Of a stretch of DNA of 64,000 nucleotides, positions 57,427 to 64,000 are shown one piece after another. The position numbers and the translations under genes were made by a program. The notes beneath the pieces were generated by a model that worked only from the letters and a program-made list of their open reading frames with translations, searched no databases and was not told where the DNA came from. Source of the DNA: Lachnospiraceae bacterium (GTDB lineage: Bacteria > Bacillota > Clostridia > Lachnospirales > Lachnospiraceae); NCBI GenBank assembly GCA_024691425.1, contig JAILNQ010000056.1, forward strand, positions 1 to 64,000, given 5' to 3'. Every line of letters starts with the position of its first letter. The first letter of the stretch is position 1.

Positions 57427-58527
57427 ATGATACCTGTAAATGAACTTGTAAGAGGATTCAGGCTTTACCAGAAAGAATATGAGGATAAGGCGCTCGAGGT
57501 ATTGAGAAGCGGATGGTATGTTCTCGGAAAGGAAGTATCATCATTTGAAGAAGAGTTCGCAACCGCACTCGGAAAAGGATGCTCGTGTGCGGGAGTTGAT
57601 AACGGGCTCGATGCGATCACGCTCGGACTTGAGGCCGCGGGGATAAAAGAGGGCGACGAAGTTATCGTGCAGGCAAACGGATACATTGCCACGATGCTCG
57701 GAATAATGCAGTGCGGGGCAGTGCCGGTTTTCGTTGAGCCGGATGAATACTATCAGCTTGATGCCGACAGGATAGAGGATGCGATTACGCCTGCAACGAA
57801 GGCAGTACTGGTCACGCATCTTTACGGTCAGGCGACGCGCATGGATGCTGTAACTGCTATATGCAAAAAGCATGATCTTGCTCTCTTCGAGGACTGCGCA
57901 CAGTCACACTTTGCACCATACAAAGGTGTCAATACGGGACTTTTCGGCAAGGCTTCTTTCTTCAGTTTTTATCCGACGAAAAATCTCGGGGCGTTCGGCG
58001 ACGGGGGCGCCGTTGTATCGACGGATCCCGCGATCATAGAAAAGGTCAAGGTGCTCAGGAACTACGGCAGCGACAGGAGATATCACAACATAGAGATAGC
58101 CGGCAATATGAGGCTAGATGAGATACAGGCGGGACTTCTTAGGGTAAGGCTTTCACATATGGATGAGCTTCTTGCGAACAGGCGTCACATCGCCTCCCGG
58201 TATCTTTCCGAAATAAAAAACCCGAAGATCACTCTGCCGCTTATAGCCGATGGCTGCGATCATACATGGTATCAGTTCATTGTCCGTGCGGATGATCAGA
58301 GCGCATTCATGTCATTCCTCAAGTCTGAAGGAGTTGCAACTGATATTTCCTGGCAGGTGCCGCCGTACCTTCAGCCGTGCATGAAGGAGAAGTTCGGATA
58401 TAAGAGCGGTGATTTTCCCGTAACGGAAGAGCTGTGCGCGCATATCGTTACGCTTCCCATGATGGAGTTCATGGAAGAGGATGAGATAACGAAAGTCATC
58501 GATGCGGTAAACCGTTATAAGTCATAG
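57427..58527 (+). CDS. DegT/DnrJ/EryC1/StrS-family PLP-dependent sugar aminotransferase
   Basis: 'GVDNGLDAITLGLEAAGIKEGDEVIVQANGYIATMLGI', 'ALFEDCAQSHFA', 'FSFYPTKNLGAFGDGGAVVSTD', 'RLDEIQAGLLRVRL'. Confidence 0.92.
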   Translation: MIPVNELVRGFRLYQKEYEDKALEVLRSGWYVLGKEVSSFEEEFATALGKGCSCAGVDNGLDAITLGLEAAGIKEGDEVIVQANGYIATMLGIMQCGAVPVFVEPDEYYQLDADRIEDAITPATKAVLVTHLYGQATRMDAVTAICKKHDLALFEDCAQSHFAPYKGVNTGLFGKASFFSFYPTKNLGAFGDGGAVVSTDPAIIEKVKVLRNYGSDRRYHNIEIAGNMRLDEIQAGLLRVRLSHMDELLANRRHIASRYLSEIKNPKITLPLIADGCDHTWYQFIVRADDQSAFMSFLKSEGVATDISWQVPPYLQPCMKEKFGYKSGDFPVTEELCAHIVTLPMMEFMEEDEITKVIDAVNRYKS

Positions 58528-58564
58528 AGTTTTCATCCCAAAATCGAAAAACCAAAAACACCTA

Positions 58565-58593
58565 TTGACAAGGTAGGTAAATAAGTATATGCT
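58565..58593 (+). promoter_or_regulatory. Promoter for Rrf2-family gene
   Basis: TTGACA (58565-58570), 17-bp spacer, TATGCT (58588-58593). Confidence 0.7.
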
Positions 58594-58621
58594 TTAGAGC
58601 AAAAGTGAGGGCAGGCATATG

Positions 58622-59029
58622 ATGATTTCAACCAAGGGGCGTTATGCCTTAAGAGTCATGGCTCGGCTTGCTGAAAGCGGCGAGGGGGAGCTAATTCCTC
58701 TTAAAGACATAGCGAGCGATCAGGGTATAAGTCTTAAATATCTTGAAAGCATAATGCACATACTTGTAAAGAGCAAGCTCGTTGAGGGAGCCTCCGGCAA
58801 GGGAGGCGGATACAGGCTTACAAGACCGGCAGAAAAATATACCCTCGGTGAGGTGCTTAGGATAACTGAAGGCACGCTCGATCCTGTAGCCTGTGCGGCG
58901 ATCGAAGGCGAGTACTGTGCGAAATCCGAGCACTGCAGAACGTTTCCGATGTGGAAGGAGCTTTCGGACCTTATAAACGGATTCCTTGACAGCCGTACGG
59001 TTGCGGACCTTGTTTGCCGAAAAGACTGA
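58622..59029 (+). CDS. Rrf2-family transcriptional regulator
   Basis: 'MISTKGRYALRVMARLAE', 'DIASDQGISLKYLESIMHILVKSKLVEGASGKGGGYRLTR', 'CAAIEGEYCAKSEHCRTFPMW'. Confidence 0.92.
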   Translation: MISTKGRYALRVMARLAESGEGELIPLKDIASDQGISLKYLESIMHILVKSKLVEGASGKGGGYRLTRPAEKYTLGEVLRITEGTLDPVACAAIEGEYCAKSEHCRTFPMWKELSDLINGFLDSRTVADLVCRKD

Positions 59030-59061
59030 ACTGTGTTATATTTTGTCGGGCAGGACTAGGC

Positions 59062-60138
59062 ATGAAACGAGTTATTGCAGGCATGTCGGGCGGCGTCGAC
59101 AGCGCGGTTGCGGCATTGCTTCTTAAACAATCCGGATATGATGTTATCGGTGTGACGTTGAGGACGTGGCAGTCTGATGGGACAGGTGAGAGCAGATGCT
59201 GCGAAATTGCGGATGCCGAGGCGGCGGCGAAGCAGATCGGGATTCCGTATCACAGCTTCAACTGTACATCGGTTTTCGAGGATAAAGTCATTGAGCCGTT
59301 TGTCTGCGCATATCTTGAAGGCCGGACTCCGAATCCGTGCATTGAATGCAACAGGTATGTCAAATGGGAAATGATGGCATACTATGCGAAGGTGCTCGAT
59401 GCAGACTATATAGCAACAGGCCATTATGCGAATGCCGTAAAGCTCGATAACGGCAGATACACGGTAAGAACTGCGGATCATGCGGCCAAAGATCAGACAT
59501 ACATGCTCTATAAGCTTACGCAGGAGCAGCTGTCGAGAACGTTGATGCCGCTCGGAAAACTCACAAAAGAAGAGGTAAGGCAAATAGCGGCCGAAAACGG
59601 CATAGGCGTTGCGGCAAAACCGGACTCTCAGGAAATATGTTTTGTACCGGATGATGATTATGCAGGTTTCATCGAGAAACGTCAGGAAGATCTGCCCGGT
59701 GAAGGTGATTTTGTGAACGAATCTGGCGAAGTGCTCGGAAAGCACAGAGGCATAATACACTATACCGTCGGTCAGCGCAAAGGCCTCGGAATATCAGCAG
59801 GACATCCTCTGTATGTCAGCAGGATAGACAGTAAAAAGAATGAAGTAGTCCTTTCGGATGAGGAAGCGCTCTTTGCCAGAACGGTCGTATGTTCAGATGT
59901 GAATTTCCTTAGCATTCCCGGAATCGGGAAAGGTGAGAAAATAAGCTGCAGTGCCCGGATAAGGTATCATCATACCCCGGCACCTGCAACGGCCGAAATG
60001 AAAGATGACAGGCTCGTGATCACGTTTGATGAGTCGGTAAGGGCCGCGGCCCCCGGACAGTCGGCCGTGATGTATGACCTGGATGGATGTGTTATCGGCG
60101 GAGGCATTATAGTAGGTGCCTGCGATCAGATAGATTGA
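59062..60138 (+). CDS. mnmA: tRNA-specific 2-thiouridylase
   Basis: 'MSGGVDSAVAALLLKQSGYDVIGVTLRTW', 'NPCIECNRYVKWE', 'KPDSQEICFVPDDDYAGFI', 'HYTVGQRKGLGI'. Confidence 0.95.
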   Translation: MKRVIAGMSGGVDSAVAALLLKQSGYDVIGVTLRTWQSDGTGESRCCEIADAEAAAKQIGIPYHSFNCTSVFEDKVIEPFVCAYLEGRTPNPCIECNRYVKWEMMAYYAKVLDADYIATGHYANAVKLDNGRYTVRTADHAAKDQTYMLYKLTQEQLSRTLMPLGKLTKEEVRQIAAENGIGVAAKPDSQEICFVPDDDYAGFIEKRQEDLPGEGDFVNESGEVLGKHRGIIHYTVGQRKGLGISAGHPLYVSRIDSKKNEVVLSDEEALFARTVVCSDVNFLSIPGIGKGEKISCSARIRYHHTPAPATAEMKDDRLVITFDESVRAAAPGQSAVMYDLDGCVIGGGIIVGACDQID

Positions 60139-60160
60139 ACAATAGCAGGAGGTAGAGATT

Positions 60161-60970
60161 ATGAAGAAAAGAATTCTGGTTTTATCAGCAGTCATCGTGC
60201 TTGCGCTTTCAGCGCTGCTTTCTGGCTGCGCAACGAAGTCTGCAGGAGATAAGGTCATCAAGATCGGTGCTACGGTAACCCCGCATTCCGAGATACTTGA
60301 GAAGGTTAAGGAGAACCTTGCTTCAAGCGGATATACGCTTGATATCGTTATCTACAATGATTATGTTCTTCCTAATACCGCGCTTGAGGACGGTGAGCTT
60401 GATGCTAACTTCTTCCAGCATATGCCTTATCTGGATGATTTCAACAAGGAGAACGGCACGCACATCGTAAGCGTTGCTCCGATCCACTTTGAGCCTATGG
60501 GAATTTATGCAGGCAAAACGGCCAGCATAGATGAAATGACAGAAGGCGCTACGGTTGCAGTTCCCAATGATACGACGAATGAAGCAAGAGCGCTCCTTCT
60601 TCTTGAGGCGAACGGTCTCATCAAGCTCAAAGATGGAGCAGGCATCTCGGCAACGGTGCTTGATATCGATCATAACCCTCTCGGACTCAACATCGAGGAG
60701 CTTGAGGCGGCTCAGGTTCCTAAGGCTATTCAGGACGTTGATCTTGCAGTCGTTAACGGTAACTATGCTATTGAGGCAGGCCTTGCAGATCCTATCGCAG
60801 TTGAGGCTTCAGATTCGCTCGCTGCGGATACTTACGCGAACATCATCTGCGTAAAGGAAGGAAACGAGAATACGGAGAAGACGAAAGCACTCGTTGATGC
60901 AATTCTTCAGGACAACATCAGGGATTTCATCAATTCGTCATATAAGGGCGCTGTAGTTCCGGTATTCTGA
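60161..60970 (+). CDS. metQ: Methionine ABC transporter substrate-binding lipoprotein (NlpA family)
   Basis: Lipobox 'SALLSGCA'; 'IKIGATVTPHSEILEKVKENL', 'DANFFQHMPYLDDFNKENGT'. Confidence 0.93.
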   Translation: MKKRILVLSAVIVLALSALLSGCATKSAGDKVIKIGATVTPHSEILEKVKENLASSGYTLDIVIYNDYVLPNTALEDGELDANFFQHMPYLDDFNKENGTHIVSVAPIHFEPMGIYAGKTASIDEMTEGATVAVPNDTTNEARALLLLEANGLIKLKDGAGISATVLDIDHNPLGLNIEELEAAQVPKAIQDVDLAVVNGNYAIEAGLADPIAVEASDSLAADTYANIICVKEGNENTEKTKALVDAILQDNIRDFINSSYKGAVVPVF

Positions 60971-61000
60971 TAAATTCACTGCAGAATACTTGTAAATGCT

Positions 61001-61030
61001 GAAACAGGATGTCATATGGCATCCTGTTTC
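61001..61030 (+). other. Intercistronic hairpin between metQ and metN
   Basis: GAAACAGGATG-8 nt-CATCCTGTTTC perfect 11-bp inverted repeat; no good T-run. Confidence 0.75.
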
Positions 61031-61098
61031 GTTGTTTGCCATAAATGCCCATACATGATATCTTATATCTGTATGATTTTTTAGACAGGAGCTATCAG

Positions 61099-62100
61099 AT
61101 GATAAGGCTTGAAAACGTTACAAAAGTATTTGAAACAAAAGAAGGCAGCATCACTGCGGCCGACCATGTCAATCTCGAGGTGAAGGACGGAGAGATCTTC
61201 GGCATCATAGGGTTTTCAGGTGCGGGGAAATCAACTCTCGTCAGGTGTCTCAATCTTCTTGAACGCCCGAGCGAAGGAGAGGTGTGGTTCGGGGATCTGA
61301 ACCTTACCAAAGCGAGCGAGAAGGAACTGCGTGAGGCAAGAAGAAGCATCGGCATGATCTTCCAGCAGTTCAACCTGCTTTCGCAGAGGAATGTGATAGA
61401 CAACATATGCTATCCGCTCGAGATAGCCGGAGTTGACAAGAAGAGTGCGAAAGAGAAGGCTAGAGAGCTTTTAGATATAGTTGATCTTCGCGATAAGGAG
61501 AAAGCTTATCCGGCACAGCTTTCAGGAGGACAGAAGCAGAGGGTAGCGATCGCAAGGGCTCTTGCGACCGACCCGAAAGTTCTTCTGTGCGATGAGGCTA
61601 CAAGCGCTCTCGACCCGCTCACGACAAGAAATATTTTAGAGCTTTTGAAGGACATTAACAGGAAACTCGGCGTAACGATCGTCATCATCACTCATGAGAT
61701 GAGAGTGGTCGAGCAGATATGCGACCGTGTCGCGGTCATGAGCGACGGCGTCGTGGAAGAGAGCGGAACCGTCGGTGAGATATTCCGTAATCCGAAGTCA
61801 GAGACGGCGAGAAAACTTGTTATGCCCGAACAGTCTTCACAGGTCCGCATTCCCACGAAGGATTTCATAAGAATAGTATTCGACGGACAGTCGTCATATG
61901 AGCCGGTGCTTTCGCAGCTTGTCCTTCATACCGGAATGGAACTCAGCATCTTAGGCGCGAGCACGGAGGATATCGGCGGAAGTGCATACGGACAGCTGCT
62001 CATAGAAAAACCTTCTGATGAGCAGAAACTCAAGGAAATAGAGGAATTCCTGAAGAGCAAAGGTGTTCACGCGGAAGCGGTAAGCCTGAAAACTGAATGA
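61099..62100 (+). CDS. metN: Methionine ABC transporter ATP-binding protein
   Basis: 'GIIGFSGAGKSTLVRCLNLLERPSEGEVWFGD', 'LSGGQKQRVAIARALATDPKVLLCDEATSALDP'; C-terminal NIL domain. Confidence 0.95.
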   Translation: MIRLENVTKVFETKEGSITAADHVNLEVKDGEIFGIIGFSGAGKSTLVRCLNLLERPSEGEVWFGDLNLTKASEKELREARRSIGMIFQQFNLLSQRNVIDNICYPLEIAGVDKKSAKEKARELLDIVDLRDKEKAYPAQLSGGQKQRVAIARALATDPKVLLCDEATSALDPLTTRNILELLKDINRKLGVTIVIITHEMRVVEQICDRVAVMSDGVVEESGTVGEIFRNPKSETARKLVMPEQSSQVRIPTKDFIRIVFDGQSSYEPVLSQLVLHTGMELSILGASTEDIGGSAYGQLLIEKPSDEQKLKEIEEFLKSKGVHAEAVSLKTE

Positions 62101-62151
62101 TAATTTCCAGTTGGTTACGCTGGACTATAAATGAAAACGGAGGCAGTATAA

Positions 62152-62814
62152 ATGGATGAAAAACTGATAGGGCTCCTTGCGGGCGGCATAGGAGAAACAT
62201 TCTACATGGTCGTAGTATCTACGCTTGCGGCCTATATCATAGGAATACCGCTAGGCGTTCTCGTATATGTCACGGGTGAAGGCGGCATACGCCAGAACAA
62301 GCCGGTGAATATGGTGTTCAGTCTTATCATAAACGTAGTGAGGTCTGTTCCGTTCCTTATTCTTCTCGTTGCGATACTTCCGTTCACAAGACTGATCGTC
62401 GGTACGACGATAGGTTCGACAGCTTCGATAGTGCCGCTTGTAGTCGCAGCCGCACCTTTTGTTGCAAGAATGGTCGAGTCGTCGCTGAAAGAAGTGGATC
62501 TTGGCGTCATAGAGGCTGCAAAGGCTATGGGATCGACAGACTGGCAGATCATCTGGAAGGTGCTTTTGCCTGAGGCGAGGCCTTCGCTTCTGCTCGGAAT
62601 GACGATCGCCTTCGCGACGATACTCGGATATTCCGCTATGGCAGGATTCGTCGGCGGCGGAGGATTAGGCGCGATCGCGGTCAACTACGGATATTACAGA
62701 TACCAGACAGGCGTCATGCTCATAACGGTTGCTCTTTTAGTGCTCATCGTCCAGATTTTCCAGGAGGGCGGTCTGAAGCTCGTGAACCGTATAGACAGAA
62801 GGATGAGATCCTGA
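62152..62814 (+). CDS. metI: Methionine ABC transporter permease
   Basis: 'INVVRSVPFLILLVAILPFTRLIVGTTIGSTASIVPLVVAAAPFVARMVESSLKEVDLGVIEAAKAMGS'. Confidence 0.95.
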   Translation: MDEKLIGLLAGGIGETFYMVVVSTLAAYIIGIPLGVLVYVTGEGGIRQNKPVNMVFSLIINVVRSVPFLILLVAILPFTRLIVGTTIGSTASIVPLVVAAAPFVARMVESSLKEVDLGVIEAAKAMGSTDWQIIWKVLLPEARPSLLLGMTIAFATILGYSAMAGFVGGGGLGAIAVNYGYYRYQTGVMLITVALLVLIVQIFQEGGLKLVNRIDRRMRS

Positions 62815-62843
62815 TAAGAGATCACCGAACGAAAGGAAAAGAT

Positions 62844-64000
62844 ATGCGTAGACTTGCTGCAAAAGGAAATATGAATGAAAGGATAGATGTGGTCCTTCGC
62901 AAGTTCCGTTCAAGGATGACGTCGTATCCTCCGGGAATGTGTCCTATAACTCTTTACAGGTCGCTTCTGCAGATATCGATGAACCAGTCATGCGGAAAGT
63001 GCGTACCGTGCAGGGACGGTCTTTATGAAGTTGATCTTATGCTGAAGGACGTTCTTGAGGGAAATGCCACGAAAGAAACACTTTCCGAGATTGAAAGCAA
63101 GTGCTTGATGATCGCGGAATCGGCCGACTGTGCCGTCGGTGTCGTCGGCGCTCAGCTGATCCTTGATTCCCTTATCGAATTCGAGGATGAATACCAGAGC
63201 CATATCGAGAGGGGACGCTGCATCGGAAATGCTTCGCAGACCATACCGTGTGTTACGCTCTGCCCGGCTCATGTGGACGTTCCCGGCTATATCGCCATGA
63301 TAAAGGAAGAGGATTATGCCGGTGCGGTGAAAGTGATCAGGCAGCGCAATCCTTTCCCGACTGCATGCGCGCACGTATGCGAGCATCCGTGCGAAAATAA
63401 GTGCCGCCGCACGCTCGTCGATGCTCCGTTGAACATAAGAGGTCTCAAAAAATATGCCGTGGATTCTGCTCCTGCGGATACGGTTACCACACCCGAAGCA
63501 AATGTCTCAACGGGCAGGAAGATCGCAGTTGTAGGCGGAGGACCTTCAGGAATGACGGCCGCATATTTCCTTGCGCTAATGGGGCATTCGGTTGCGATCT
63601 TCGAAGAACATGAAAAACTCGGGGGAATGTTACGCTATGGAATACCGGAGTACCGTCTTCCGAAAGTACGGCTCGATCAGGATATAAACGCGATACTTTC
63701 TGCCGGCGATATAACGGTTAAGACAGGGACGAAGATCGGGAAGGATATCACGCTTCAGCAGCTGAAGGACGGATATGATGCGGTCTATATAGGAATAGGA
63801 GCTCAGCTCGGGAACAGAATGCCTATGGAGAACGCCGATGCGAAGAACGTGATCCCTGCGGCTGATTTTCTCCAGGATGTCGCAAACGGAAATTCACCGG
63901 ATCTTACGGGGAAGAAAGTTGCGCTGATCGGCGGCGGGAACGTTGCGATGGATGCGGCGCGCACGGCAGTAAGACTCGGTGCCGAGAGCGTTCATGTGTT
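62844..64000 (+). CDS. FAD/NAD(P) oxidoreductase: NuoF-like [4Fe-4S] N-terminus fused to GltD/NfnB-like glutamate-synthase small-subunit domain; 3'-truncated by window end
   Basis: 'MNQSCGKCVPCRDGLYEVDLML', 'CVTLCPAHVDVPGYIAMIKEEDYAGAVKVIRQRNPFPTACAHVCEHPCENKCRR', 'IAVVGGGPSGMTAAYFLALMGHSVAIFEEHEKLGGMLRYGIPEYRLPK'; frame open to the window end. Confidence 0.88.
   Translation, partial: MRRLAAKGNMNERIDVVLRKFRSRMTSYPPGMCPITLYRSLLQISMNQSCGKCVPCRDGLYEVDLMLKDVLEGNATKETLSEIESKCLMIAESADCAVGVVGAQLILDSLIEFEDEYQSHIERGRCIGNASQTIPCVTLCPAHVDVPGYIAMIKEEDYAGAVKVIRQRNPFPTACAHVCEHPCENKCRRTLVDAPLNIRGLKKYAVDSAPADTVTTPEANVSTGRKIAVVGGGPSGMTAAYFLALMGHSVAIFEEHEKLGGMLRYGIPEYRLPKVRLDQDINAILSAGDITVKTGTKIGKDITLQQLKDGYDAVYIGIGAQLGNRMPMENADAKNVIPAADFLQDVANGNSPDLTGKKVALIGGGNVAMDAARTAVRLGAESVHV

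Noticed and set aside
59056-59760. 234-aa minus-strand ORF
   Set aside because: Antisense to mnmA; shadow ORF.
62104-62130. Small hairpin TCCAG...CTGGA between metN and metI
   Set aside because: Only 5 bp, no T-tract; likely chance.
1-64000. CRISPR arrays, tRNA/rRNA genes, insertion sequences or prophage genes
   Set aside because: Looked for direct-repeat arrays, cloverleaf-like sequences and transposase/integrase motifs; none recognised by eye. A dedicated tRNAscan/Rfam/CRISPR search would be needed to exclude short RNAs.

Overview
The window is AT-moderate, Firmicutes/Clostridia-like (Lachnospiraceae-type) chromosomal DNA. It is densely coded, and essentially every supported gene is on the + strand. 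No rRNA, tRNA, CRISPR array, transposase or phage gene was recognised. Blocks from left to right: (1) 1-4.5 kb, LplA/LplB/YtcP-type sugar ABC transporter plus an intracellular GH8 enzyme. (2) 4.5-6.8 kb, Sfp-type phosphopantetheinyl transferase plus a DRE-TIM synthase resembling Re-citrate synthase. (3) 6.8-9.5 kb, metal-efflux module (HMA protein, P-type ATPase, ArsR/SmtB regulator) with a readable promoter/operator. (4) 9.5-21 kb, YesN/YesM two-component system, YtfQRT/YjfF-like ABC transporter with two substrate-binding proteins, FGGY kinase and AraD. (5) 21-23.6 kb, a small unknown protein and a DUF2298/YYY membrane protein. (6) 23.6-36.6 kb, a signalling island: FIST sensor, a [FeFe]-hydrogenase-like/4Fe-4S protein fused to degenerate GGDEF and intact EAL domains, an unknown lipoprotein, XpaC-like and TelA-like proteins, two membrane EAL paralogs (one apparently catalytically dead) and an HDOD/YuxH-like protein. 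(7) 36.9-48.3 kb, housekeeping cluster priA-def-fmt-yugP-rsmB-rlmN-prpC-prkC-rsgA-rpe. (8) 48.3-58.5 kb, a ten-gene, apparently co-transcribed cluster that looks like a polyprenyl-linked (amino)sugar synthesis and export/transfer system: UbiA, HAD, two half-size SMR/EamA proteins, DRE-TIM aldolase, HAD, ThDP enzyme, GT2, GT-C-like protein, DegT aminotransferase. (9) 58.6-64 kb, Rrf2 regulator, mnmA, metQ-metN-metI and a NuoF-like/GltD-like oxidoreductase truncated by the window end. The best candidates for undescribed systems are the redox-to-c-di-GMP fusion with its neighbourhood (block 6) and the glycan cluster (block 8). All product calls come from reading the translations and motifs by eye; no database search was run.
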